From contig NZ_JAGGOY010000008.1 in NCBI RefSeq assembly GCF_018614095.1, positions 1 to 64,000 of the forward strand: a stretch of DNA of 64,000 nucleotides, written 5' to 3'. Below, piece by piece: positions 32,755-40,734 of this stretch. The position numbers were made by a program, and so were the translations under genes. Positions within the stretch are counted from its first letter, which is position 1. The number at the start of each line of letters is the position of its first letter. The notes under the pieces were generated by a model, which worked only from the letters and a program-made list of their open reading frames with translations, did not search any database and was not told where the DNA came from. This DNA is from Streptomyces sp. ISL-87. GTDB taxonomy: Bacteria; Actinomycetota; Actinomycetes; Streptomycetales; Streptomycetaceae.

Positions 32755-33690
32755 ATGTCAGGCATTGCCGACCTCAATCTGTACGAGATCCTGGACGACC
32801 GTTTCCGTACCGGCCGCTGTGCCAACGGCGACGCGCGGCTGGAGCGGCTCTACGACGGCTGCCGCTGGGCGGAGGGGCCGCTGTACCTGCCGGCCTGGCG
32901 CCAGCTGGTGTGGAGCGACATCCCCAACGACCGGATGCTGCGCTGGGACGAGGCGAGCGGCGCGGTCTCCGTCTTCCGCTCCCCGGCCGGCCACTCCAAC
33001 GGCAACACCCTGGACCGCGAGGGCCGCCTGATCACCTGCGAGCAGGGCAACCGGCGCGTGACCCGCACCGAACCGGACGGCACTCTCACCGTCATCGCCG
33101 ACCGGTACGAGGGCAAGCGGCTCAACAGCCCGAACGACGCGGTGGTGCGCTCGGACGGCTCCATCTGGTTCTCCGACCCGGACTTCGGGATCACCAACGA
33201 CTACGAGGGCCGTCGCGCGCCGAGTGAGATCGGCGCCTGCAACCTCTACCGCGCCGACCCATCGAGCGGCGATGTCCGGCTGGTCGCGGACGGCTTCCTG
33301 GGTCCGAACGGCCTGGTCTTCTCGCCCGACGAGAGCGAGCTGTACGCGGCGGACACCCGCGCGGGCCACATCCGCGCCTTCAAGGTCACCGACGAGGGCA
33401 CCCTGACGGACGACCGCGTCTTCGCGCAGTGCCGCCCGCTCGACAACATCCGTTTCGACGACGAGGGCCGGCTGTGGGCGGCCGCGATGGAGTCAGGAGT
33501 GCACTGCTACGCGCCGGACGGCACCCTGATCGGCCGCCTGCGCGTCCCGGAGCCGGTCTCGAACATCGCCTTCGGCGGCCCGAAGAACAACCGCCTCTTC
33601 ATCACCGCCACCACCTCCCTGTACTCCCTGGTGATGTCGGTGACGGGCCTGCCGCGCGTCCTCTCGCCCTCTCGCCCTCTCGCCCTCTAA
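32755..33690 (+). CDS. SMP-30/gluconolactonase family lactonase
   Basis: The 311-aa protein is a six-bladed propeller of the SMP-30/gluconolactonase group: CRWAEGPLYLPAWRQLVWSD with the metal Glu, HSNGNTLDREGRLITCEQG, the metal Asn in LNSPNDAVVRSDGSIWFSDP and the metal Asp in DNIRFDDEGRLWAA. All four metal-site positions appear present, so lactonase activity is likely. ATG 32755 has GGGGGA upstream. The last eight residues (SPSRPLAL) come from an 8-bp repeat that also includes the stop. Confidence 0.9.
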   Translation: MSGIADLNLYEILDDRFRTGRCANGDARLERLYDGCRWAEGPLYLPAWRQLVWSDIPNDRMLRWDEASGAVSVFRSPAGHSNGNTLDREGRLITCEQGNRRVTRTEPDGTLTVIADRYEGKRLNSPNDAVVRSDGSIWFSDPDFGITNDYEGRRAPSEIGACNLYRADPSSGDVRLVADGFLGPNGLVFSPDESELYAADTRAGHIRAFKVTDEGTLTDDRVFAQCRPLDNIRFDDEGRLWAAAMESGVHCYAPDGTLIGRLRVPEPVSNIAFGGPKNNRLFITATTSLYSLVMSVTGLPRVLSPSRPLAL

Positions 33691-33693
33691 CCC
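33662..33693. repeat. 8-bp tandem repeat over the SMP-30 stop codon
   Basis: TCTCGCCC is repeated three times (33662-33685), then TCTAACCC (33686-33693), whose TAA is the stop codon. Since 8 is not a multiple of 3, copy-number change here would alter the C-terminal frame. Confidence 0.85.
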
Positions 33694-33714
33694 TCTGATC
33701 TTCTTTAGCCCTCT

Positions 33715-34785
33715 CTAGGGCTTCGCCGGGGACAGCGTCAGATTCTCAGCCCAGGCCTCCCCGAACTTGTACTTGGTCCCCGCGACGTTGAAGGACCAGA
33801 CCCCCTCCAAGGCCAACTTCTCGCCGGGCGCGGCCGACTGCAGGATGTCGCAGACGTCACCGACGGAGGTCACGGGCGTGTCCTTTACGTCCGTGATCAG
33901 GTCCCCGCCCCCGAGATGCGCCTTGTACGCGGGCGAGTTGGTCCGCACGTTCAGGACGACCACGCCGTCCACCCCGGAGTTGATCAGCTTCTTCTGGTCC
34001 CTCGCGACGCCGGCTTGATCCTCAGGTACGAACTCCTCACTCAGCCCTGGGTCGCTCAGCGCCGCGATGTTCCAGCCGGGGTCGTTCTTGGTGTCCCCTG
34101 CGGCAAGCGAGTCCAGCAGCGGCCGGACGTGGTCGCTGCTGATGGCGTAGAACTGCCCCGACACCTCACCGGTGGCCCTCAGGGTGTTGATCCCGACGAC
34201 CTCACCCTTGCCGTTGAGCAGCGGACCGCCGGAGTTGCCGGGGTTCAGCGTCGCGGAGTGCTGGATGGTGTCGGGGTACCTGGGCAGCGAGGGCGACGGC
34301 TCGGCGTTCTTGACGTCGGAGTTCTGCACCGACCCGGTGGTGAAGGCAGCCTTCGCGGAGCTCTGGTCCCCGTACGATTCGGGGTACCCGAGGGCCGTCA
34401 CACTGTCCGCGGTCTCCACATCCTTGCTGGAGCCGAACTTCAGCTCCTTCAAGCCGTCTTGGGGCGCGGAGAACTTCAGCACGGCCAAGTCCTCGCAGGG
34501 GTCCACGCCGAGCACCTGCACCGGTGCCGGGGGGTGGTCCCCGACGGCGGCCTTGAGCGCGGCCTGGCCCTGCACGACGTGCGCATTGGTGACGATCAGC
34601 CCTTGGCCGGCGTCGTAGACGACTCCGGTACCGGCAGAGTCGGACCCCAGCACATGCACGGTGGCAGGCGCGGCCCGCTCGTAGATCTCCTTCGGGTCGA
34701 GATCGTCCGCGAGGGCCGATCCGCCCATCACCCCGAGCACCACAGCCGTGGCAACGGCCACAGCCCCAACGCCTCGCAGTCTCAC
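33715..34785 (-). CDS. Secreted S1C (HtrA-like) serine protease with PDZ domain
   Basis: From GTG 34785 the 356-aa protein has a signal peptide (residues 1-26, GGSALA), a trypsin-like domain with the full triad, His69 (TNAHVV), Asp99 (CEDLAVLK) and Ser185 (NPGNSGGP), and a C-terminal PDZ-like part (GVVVLNVRTNSPAYKAHLGG). It should act as an exported protease or chaperone. I chose GTG 34785 because AAGGG lies 8 bp upstream; for the alternative GTG 34794 the spacing is zero. There is no membrane anchor after cleavage. Confidence 0.88.
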   Translation of the reverse strand: MRLRGVGAVAVATAVVLGVMGGSALADDLDPKEIYERAAPATVHVLGSDSAGTGVVYDAGQGLIVTNAHVVQGQAALKAAVGDHPPAPVQVLGVDPCEDLAVLKFSAPQDGLKELKFGSSKDVETADSVTALGYPESYGDQSSAKAAFTTGSVQNSDVKNAEPSPSLPRYPDTIQHSATLNPGNSGGPLLNGKGEVVGINTLRATGEVSGQFYAISSDHVRPLLDSLAAGDTKNDPGWNIAALSDPGLSEEFVPEDQAGVARDQKKLINSGVDGVVVLNVRTNSPAYKAHLGGGDLITDVKDTPVTSVGDVCDILQSAAPGEKLALEGVWSFNVAGTKYKFGEAWAENLTLSPAKP

Positions 34786-34840
34786 AGGCGTCACCCTTCA
34801 CCCGGACGGCCCCCCATCCCAGGCTAGGCCGGGCGGTCGG

Positions 34841-35206
34841 CTACCGCGCGACGAACTGCGTCAGGATCGCCTGCACCTCGTAGATGTTCACACCCTTGGT
34901 GAAGGTCTTCTCTATCGGCGCCGCGCTGCCCGAGATCCAGATCTTGAGCTCGGCGTCGAGGTCGAAGTGGCCGGCCGTCTCCACGGAGAAGTGCGTGATG
35001 CTCCGGTACGGGATGGAGTGGTACTCCACCTTCTTTCCGGTGATCCCCTGCTTGTCGACCAGCACCAGCCGCCGATCGGTAAACAGGATCGTGTCGCGGA
35101 TCAGCACATACGCGGCATGCACCTGCTCCCCCTGCCCCAGCAGCCGCGCGTAGTCCCGCTGCGCCGACACCGGATCGGTGGTGTGCGCGTTACCGAACAG
35201 CCCCAT
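34841..35206 (-). CDS. Bacterial PH-domain protein (bPH_1 type)
   Basis: The 121-aa protein is almost all one PH fold (LLGQGEQVHAAYVLIRDTIL, FTDRRLVLVDKQGITGKKVE, YHSIPYRSITHFSVETAGHF, and the final helix VNIYEVQAILTQFVA), as in the YvbH-like bPH_1 family. Members are cytoplasmic, sometimes oligomeric and linked to envelope stress. ATG 35206 has AGGGGGGT upstream. Confidence 0.9.
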   Translation of the reverse strand: MGLFGNAHTTDPVSAQRDYARLLGQGEQVHAAYVLIRDTILFTDRRLVLVDKQGITGKKVEYHSIPYRSITHFSVETAGHFDLDAELKIWISGSAAPIEKTFTKGVNIYEVQAILTQFVAR

Positions 35207-35373
35207 GAGGACCCCCCTCTTCCTGGTTTCCGCCCTTTGACTCCGGACGATCTCCAGAAACCGTATCCAGGGCCCCCCGACGCGTCGTCCCCCGCTGGAC
35301 CGACCCCCACCCCGGACTTCCCCCGGGTCCGCCCTCCCCACAGAGGAGGAGAGCGACGTGCCGCAGACAACGC

Positions 35374-35405
35374 AAAAGGCCCCCCGGCGAACCGGGGGGC
35401 CTTTT
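35374..35405 (-). terminator. Terminator of tRNA-Arg(ACG)
   Basis: AAAAGGCCCCCCGG (35374-35387) pairs perfectly with CCGGGGGGCCTTTT (35392-35405). It follows the tRNA on the minus strand and ends in a T run there. Confidence 0.9.
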
Positions 35406-35411
35406 CGGCTG

Positions 35412-35484
35412 TGCACTCGGCAGGATTCGAACCTGCAACCTTCTGATCCGTAGTCAGATGCTCTATCCGTTAAGCTACGAGTGC
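35412..35484 (-). tRNA. tRNA-Arg (anticodon ACG)
   Basis: The gene is on the minus strand. The acceptor 5' strand GCACTCG pairs with CGAGTGC, and an A discriminator follows. The anticodon loop CTACGGA between TCTGA and TCAGA gives ACG. A34 of this tRNA is the substrate of TadA (15868), giving inosine that reads CGU, CGC and CGA. CCA is not encoded. Confidence 0.95.
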
Positions 35485-35665
35485 TTGGGCTTCTCGGGGT
35501 TTTGCGCCCCGTTGGCCTTGCGAGAACAACAATACATGGACCTCGGCGGGACGCGAAATCCATTAGCCAAACCACTGCTGACCTGCAAAAACGGGCCAGA
35601 TGGAGATCATTTGGCCCGAGTGGATCGCCCGTGGTTCGCGGCCCGTGGATCGTGGCCGGAACGCA

Positions 35666-35699
35666 CCGAAGCCCCGGTCCATGTGGACCGGGGCTTCGG
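35666..35699 (-). terminator. Terminator of tRNA-Ser(GCT)
   Basis: CCGAAGCCCCGGTCC (35666-35680) and GGACCGGGGCTTCGG (35685-35699) form a perfect 15-bp stem with a 4-base loop, just after the tRNA 3' end. Confidence 0.9.
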
Positions 35700-35706
35700 C
35701 GAGGTG

Positions 35707-35797
35707 CGGAGGCGGAGGGATTTGAACCCTCGATGGGGGGTAAGCCCCAAACCGCATTAGCAGTGCGGCGCCATAGACCGGACTAGGCGACGCCTCC
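35707..35797 (-). tRNA. tRNA-Ser (anticodon GCT)
   Basis: On the minus strand GGAGGCG (5' acceptor) pairs with CGCCTCC, with a G discriminator. The anticodon loop CTGCTAA between CCGCA and TGCGG gives GCT, reading AGC and AGU. A long variable arm marks a class II tRNA. Between the two tRNAs and up to 36001 I see no gene. Confidence 0.95.
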
Positions 35798-36001
35798 AGC
35801 ACACCCCCGCGTACGAGGGTGCGTGCAGATGATGACACAGGCGCAGGGCCGCTCACCAATCCGCTCCCACGGTACAAGGAGCGGAGGCCACAGGGCAAAG
35901 CCTTAAGGACACGCACATACGGACGTCACGCACCGCACGCAACGTCGGGGCGGGCAGGTCGTTGGTCAGGCATATGACGTACGGACGACCTGGAGTGCCC
36001 C

Positions 36002-36430
36002 ATGCTGCGTCTCGCCGCCTTCGCCGTCACCTCCGCCCTGGCCGCCGCGGCCACCGGACCGCTGCCGCCGCTGCCACTGGGGCGGCTGCTCGCGGCGCCC
36101 CCGGACCGGCTCACGATCACCGTCTCCGACACCGGCAACCGGCGCGCCGACGGCGAGTACCGGCTGGAGTGCCACCCCGTCGGCGGTAACCACCCCGAGG
36201 CCGAGCAGGCCTGTGCCCGCCTCGACGAGTTCACCAAGGCGGGCAAGGACCCCTTCGCCGCAGACACGAAGCGGGGGATGTGCACCATGGTCGACGGCGG
36301 GCCAGCCACCGCCCGCGTCACCGGTACCTGGCAGGGCCGCACGGTCGACACCACCTTCCGGCGGAAGAACGGTTGCGAGATCAGCCGTTGGAACGACTTG
36401 GAACCTGTGCTTCCGCCTGCGCGTTCCTGA
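36002..36430 (+). CDS. SSI-like secreted protease inhibitor
   Basis: The 142-aa protein has a hydrophobic export signal (about residues 1-18) and an SSI fold: LTITVSDTGNRRADGEYRLE, Cys57 and Cys71 as the first disulfide, GMCTMVDGG with Cys94 and the reactive-site loop, and Cys near 125 in KNGCEIS. By alignment to Streptomyces subtilisin inhibitor the P1 residue is Met96, which suits subtilisin-like proteases. The residues after P1 (VDGGPATARV) differ from the common VYDPVLLTV, so target range may differ. ATG 36002 has TGGAG 7 bp upstream. Confidence 0.9.
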   Translation: MLRLAAFAVTSALAAAATGPLPPLPLGRLLAAPPDRLTITVSDTGNRRADGEYRLECHPVGGNHPEAEQACARLDEFTKAGKDPFAADTKRGMCTMVDGGPATARVTGTWQGRTVDTTFRRKNGCEISRWNDLEPVLPPARS

Positions 36431-36548
36431 CCAGGAAGGATGCGGGAGATGCGCGTATCCACCGCACATCCGCCACCTCGCCGCGGGGCTGTGGCCTTAG
36501 ACTCCTCCCGTGACATGCCGGTAGTTGTGGTCAGGGAGGAAGCTCGTC

Positions 36549-39500
36549 GTGAGCAGCAGGCCATCCCGAGGCGCTGCTCGCCTCGCAGCAATACTCGACG
36601 CTCTTCCGGACGCGCTGTTGCTCGTCAACGCCAACGGCACGGTCGTCAACGCCAATTCGATCGCCCTTGAGGTCATGGAGAGCCCCGGTACGGGGCTCGT
36701 CGGCCGGGGCGTGCTGGACCTCCTGCCCGAGTTCGACTCCAAGCTGATCCCCGGCTCCATGCGCCGGCCCGGCGAGGACGAGGGCGGCCGGGCCAAGCCG
36801 AAGCGGATGATCGCGCGCCGTACCGACGGCTCCGAGTTCCCCGTCGAGGTCACCGCCGCCCATCTCGACGGCCGCGACGCCTACCGCGAGCCCCAGCCCG
36901 GCTACACCGGTGACGAGCTGCTGATGCTCGTCGTACGGGATCTCTCCCAGACCGTGGACACCGAGGCCGAGCTGGCCCGCTCGCAGCGGCAGACCGAGAT
37001 GATCCTGCGCGCCGCCGCCGAAGGCGTGGTGGGCACGGACACGGACGGCCGGGTCGTCCTGGTCAACCCGGCCGCCGCGCAGATCCTGGGCTACCGCGCC
37101 ACCGACCTCGGCAACCGCGAGCTGCACGGGCTGGTCCAGCACTCGCGGACCGACGGCTCGCCGTTCCCGTTCGAGGAGTCCCCGCTCGCCGACACCCTGC
37201 GCAGTGGGCGCAAGCACCGGGTCCGCGGTCAGGTGCTGTGGAACAAGGCCGGGCAGCCCGTCGCCGTCGACTTGACCACCTCGCCCGTACGGGACGGGGA
37301 GCTGCTCGTCGGCGCCGTGATGACCTTCACCGACCGGCGCCCCTACGACGCCCTGGCCGCGCGGCACGCGCAGCTGCTGGCGGTCCTCGGCGAGTCCCTG
37401 CGGGGGCCGCTGGAGGAGCTGCGCGGAGAGCTGGCGACGCTGGCCGCCGACGACGCGGGCCAGCTGTGGCCCGAGGCCAACCAGCTGCTGCACCACTTGG
37501 CCGCCGGCTACTCCCGGATGACCACGCTGGTGGACAACGTGCTCGGCTTCCAGCGTCTGGACGCGGGCAGCGAGAAGCTCGCCAAGAAGAAGGTCCTGAT
37601 CAACAAGGTCGTCGCGGCCGGCGTCGACGGTGCGGTCGAACTGATCGGGCCGGGGCGTGCGCAGTTCGCCGTCCACGCGCCCACCATCGAGGCCGAGGTG
37701 GACGCGGCGCGGATCGCGACCGCGCTGGCACACCTGGTCGCGGATGTCGCCGGGGTGGACGCCACCGGCAAGACCCGCAACGGCAGCGGGTACATGGATT
37801 CGACGATCGTGGTGGCCGCCGCCCAGCGCGGTGATGTCGTACGGATCGAGGTGCGGGGGCCGTACGAGGGCGGCAACCCGGTGCACGAGCCGATCGTGCG
37901 GGGCATCGTGGCCGCGCACGGCGGTGTACTGCAGACGGTGGAGGTCCCGGGCGCGCCGGGCGGGGCGTACGTGCTGGAGCTGCCGCTGGGTGCGGGAGCC
38001 GGGACGGTTACCCTGCCGGAGCCGTTGGAGGCCCCCAAGGACGACGCGGCCCCCAACGCGGGGGAGTCGGCGGAGGCGGCGGACGCGGGCAAGGGCGCCG
38101 GCAAGGGCGGCTCCGGCGGCGGCCGCCGGGCCCGGCGCGGCGTGGACGCGTTCCTGGATGACGAGGCCGCCGAGGCGAAGGCGCCGGAGGCCCGAGAGGG
38201 CGGGGGCGCGCTGGCGCTGGCGTCCGGACGACGCCGGGCCGGTGAGGCCGGCGTCCCCGACGCGGGGCCGGGGCTGGCGCAGTCGCCGGTGAACCCGGCG
38301 GGCCTGGGTACCGGGCGACGCCGCGGCCGGGCCGGCGACGACAGCGGTGACGCAGGCCAGGGCGGCCCCGGGCGGCCCGTGCCCCCGCAGGGCACCGGCA
38401 TGCCCGCGCTGGCACCGGTGCCGTCCGTGCCGCAGGTGTCTTCTGTTCCGTCCGGTCCGCCTGCTTCGTCTCCTTCATCCCCTTCGTCTCCTTCATCTGT
38501 TGTTCCTTCCGGTGCTCCCGGTGCTCCCAGCCCTTCTCTTCCTTCCGGTCCTTCTGCTCCTTCTGTGCCGCCGATTCCGGTGACCGAGCATCCGGCAGGG
38601 CGTCGCCGGGCGCTGGGGCCGGCCGGTCCGCCCGCGCGGCCCGGTGGGCCCGTTCCGGCGACCGGGCTGGCCGCTCCGGCTCCCGCGCGCCCCATCGCTC
38701 CCGAGGGCGGCTTCGCGCTGCCCGCCGGGCCGACGCCGGCCGCGCCGCCGTCCCTGTCGGCCCCTCAGACAGCCCAGGCCCCGCAGGCCCCTCAGGCCCC
38801 GCAGGCTGCCGCGATGGCCGGTTCGGCCCCCGCTCCCGCCGAGGCCGACTCCGAGGCTCCGGGCGGGCGGCGCGGCCGCCGGGTGCTGGGCGCGCCCGCC
38901 GCCGCGCCCGAAGCCCCCGGCGCACAGCCCGCCGAGGCAGCACAGGCCGCACAGAACCCTGCGGGCCCGGTACCCCCCACCGGGCGGCGCCGAGCGCTGC
39001 CCGCGACCCCGGCGTGGCCGGTTCCCGGAGCCCGGACCGCCCCCGAGGGCGACGATGCCTCCGGGCAGGTGGCCCTCCCCGGGGCCCGGCAGGCGCAGGA
39101 CACTCCGGCGGAGCCCGGCGCGCAGCCGATCAGCGTGCGCGCCCTCGGCACCCTGGGCCAGGGCATCTCCGTGGACGCCACCGGCTCGGGCCGCCGCCGT
39201 CGGCTCTCCGAGCCCGCGCCTCAGGGCCGGGCCTTCGCCATAGGAGCCCCCGAGGCGGGCTCCGCCGAGGGGCCCGAGCCGCTGGACGGCCCCGGTGGCG
39301 CCGTCGAGGTGGTCAACCGGCCCGTGCCGCAGCCCGTAGACGACGAACTGCCGCCGGAGCCGCTGGACAACCCGCGTCGGCTCCTGGTGTGGCCCGCGCC
39401 CGATGTGCAGACTCAGCAGGCCCTCAGCGACCGCGGCTACCGGCCGGTGATCGTGCACTCCCGCGAGGAGGTGGACGCGCAGATCGCCGCGTTCCCCGCC

Positions 39501-40073
39501 GCGTTGTTCGTGGACCCGCTCACCGGTCCGATCACCCGGACCGCCCTGCAGTCCCTGCGCCAGGCGGCGGTGGCCGCGGAGGTGCCCGTACTGGTCACGG
39601 CCGGGCTGGGGCATGCCACGCGCGAGGCCGCGTACGGCGCCGATCCGGCCGTCCTCCTCAAGGCGCTCGCGCCGCGCGACAGCGAGCAGCACCCCTCCCG
39701 GGTGCTGCTGATCGAGGAGCACGACGAGATCGCGACCGCGCTGACCGCCGCCCTGGAGCGGCGCGGCCTCCAGGTCGCCCGGGCGGGAGCCGACACCGAC
39801 GCCGTGGAGCTGGCGACCCGGATGCGGCCCAACCTGGTGGTCATGGACCTGATGCAGGTCCGTCGGCGACGTGCCGGGATCGTGGACTGGCTGCGCGCGA
39901 ACGGGCAGCTGAACCGCACCCCGCTGGTCGTTTACACGACCGCCGGGATCGACCCGGCCGAACTCCCGCGGCTGGCCTCGGGCGAGAGCGTGCTGTTCCT
40001 CGCCGAGCGGGCCACCACGGCCGATGTACAGGGCCGCATCGTGGACCTGCTGGCCAAGATCGGGACGAACTAG
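36549..40073 (+). CDS. Giant PAS / degenerate histidine kinase / double receiver protein
   Basis: The 1174-aa protein has PAS 1 (about 13-115), PAS 2 (about 140-260), a kinase-like core in which the H-box reads GESLRGPLEELR (no His at the SHELRTPL position) and the ATP-binding region lacks N-box Asn and the DxGxG motif (EVRGPYEGGNPVHEPIVRGI). A disordered Ala/Pro linker follows (about 490-940) with seven Gly-Arg-Arg-rich motifs, then two receiver-like domains. The first (RRLLVWPAPDVQTQQALSD) is acidic-site poor. The second (VLLIEEHDEIATALTAALER, VVMDLMQ) keeps a likely phospho-Asp. It is probably a scaffold or signal receiver, not a kinase. GTG 36549 has GGGAGGAAG 7 bp upstream. Confidence 0.85.
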   Translation: MSSRPSRGAARLAAILDALPDALLLVNANGTVVNANSIALEVMESPGTGLVGRGVLDLLPEFDSKLIPGSMRRPGEDEGGRAKPKRMIARRTDGSEFPVEVTAAHLDGRDAYREPQPGYTGDELLMLVVRDLSQTVDTEAELARSQRQTEMILRAAAEGVVGTDTDGRVVLVNPAAAQILGYRATDLGNRELHGLVQHSRTDGSPFPFEESPLADTLRSGRKHRVRGQVLWNKAGQPVAVDLTTSPVRDGELLVGAVMTFTDRRPYDALAARHAQLLAVLGESLRGPLEELRGELATLAADDAGQLWPEANQLLHHLAAGYSRMTTLVDNVLGFQRLDAGSEKLAKKKVLINKVVAAGVDGAVELIGPGRAQFAVHAPTIEAEVDAARIATALAHLVADVAGVDATGKTRNGSGYMDSTIVVAAAQRGDVVRIEVRGPYEGGNPVHEPIVRGIVAAHGGVLQTVEVPGAPGGAYVLELPLGAGAGTVTLPEPLEAPKDDAAPNAGESAEAADAGKGAGKGGSGGGRRARRGVDAFLDDEAAEAKAPEAREGGGALALASGRRRAGEAGVPDAGPGLAQSPVNPAGLGTGRRRGRAGDDSGDAGQGGPGRPVPPQGTGMPALAPVPSVPQVSSVPSGPPASSPSSPSSPSSVVPSGAPGAPSPSLPSGPSAPSVPPIPVTEHPAGRRRALGPAGPPARPGGPVPATGLAAPAPARPIAPEGGFALPAGPTPAAPPSLSAPQTAQAPQAPQAPQAAAMAGSAPAPAEADSEAPGGRRGRRVLGAPAAAPEAPGAQPAEAAQAAQNPAGPVPPTGRRRALPATPAWPVPGARTAPEGDDASGQVALPGARQAQDTPAEPGAQPISVRALGTLGQGISVDATGSGRRRRLSEPAPQGRAFAIGAPEAGSAEGPEPLDGPGGAVEVVNRPVPQPVDDELPPEPLDNPRRLLVWPAPDVQTQQALSDRGYRPVIVHSREEVDAQIAAFPAALFVDPLTGPITRTALQSLRQAAVAAEVPVLVTAGLGHATREAAYGADPAVLLKALAPRDSEQHPSRVLLIEEHDEIATALTAALERRGLQVARAGADTDAVELATRMRPNLVVMDLMQVRRRRAGIVDWLRANGQLNRTPLVVYTTAGIDPAELPRLASGESVLFLAERATTADVQGRIVDLLAKIGTN

Positions 40074-40086
40074 CCATCCTGGCCGC

Positions 40087-40734
40087 ATGGCCATCATCGA
40101 CACGCCCGAACACACCGTCCCCGCCGACAACGGCGAGGTGAACCTCCTCATCGCCCGGCAGGTGGAGCCGGGACACGAGGAGACGTTCGAGGCCTGGGCA
40201 CACGGGATCCTGGAGACGGCCGCGACCTTCCCGGGCCATCTCGGATACGGGCTGTTCCGTCCGGCGACGGAGGGCGGGCCGTGGTTCCTGGTCCACCGCT
40301 TCCGCAACCAGGCGGCCTTCCAACAGTGGCAGGACTCCGCCGAGCGGGCCCAGTGGTTCTCGAACTGCCTGGGCCACCACCACACCGAGATAGCCCGGCG
40401 TGAACTGCACGGCATGGAGACCTGGTTCGCCAAGCCGGGTACGACCCGGCCCGCGCCGCCGCGGTGGAAGATGGCGATCAGCTCGGGGCTGGCCATCTTC
40501 CCGATCTCGCTCGTCGGCAATGCGGTGCTCGGGCCGTTCCTGGTGGATCTGCACGTCGTACTGAGGACGGCCGCCTTCGCCACCGTCTTCAGCACCCTGA
40601 TGACCTATGTGGCCATGCCCGCGGTCAGCCGGCTGCTGCGGCCCTGGCTCACCAAGTCGAGCCAGGGCCAGTCCAGCCAGTCCAGCCAGTCCGGCCAGTC
40701 CGGCCAGTCCGGCCAGTCCGGCCAGTCCGGCTAG
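40087..40734 (+). CDS. ABM-domain protein with C-terminal membrane helices
   Basis: The 215-aa protein has an N-terminal ABM fold (VNLLIARQVEPGHEETFEAW, FPGHLGYGLFRPATEGGPWF, residues 16-110) and two membrane helices (AISSGLAIFPISLVGNAVLG, TAAFATVFSTLMTYVAMPAV, about 125-185). The C terminus is Ser-Gln/Gly repeats encoded by seven 9-bp units (40672-40734). The stop TAG comes from the last unit by one base change (CAG to TAG). The IS element starts at the next base. It lies 13 bp after the large PAS protein and may be co-transcribed. Confidence 0.85.
   Translation: MAIIDTPEHTVPADNGEVNLLIARQVEPGHEETFEAWAHGILETAATFPGHLGYGLFRPATEGGPWFLVHRFRNQAAFQQWQDSAERAQWFSNCLGHHHTEIARRELHGMETWFAKPGTTRPAPPRWKMAISSGLAIFPISLVGNAVLGPFLVDLHVVLRTAAFATVFSTLMTYVAMPAVSRLLRPWLTKSSQGQSSQSSQSGQSGQSGQSGQSG
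40672..40734. repeat. 9-bp tandem repeat, seven copies, last one forms the stop codon
   Basis: Two TCCAGCCAG, four TCCGGCCAG and a final TCCGGCTAG follow head to tail. The last unit differs by one base and gives both the stop codon and the CTAG target of the IS. Confidence 0.9.
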
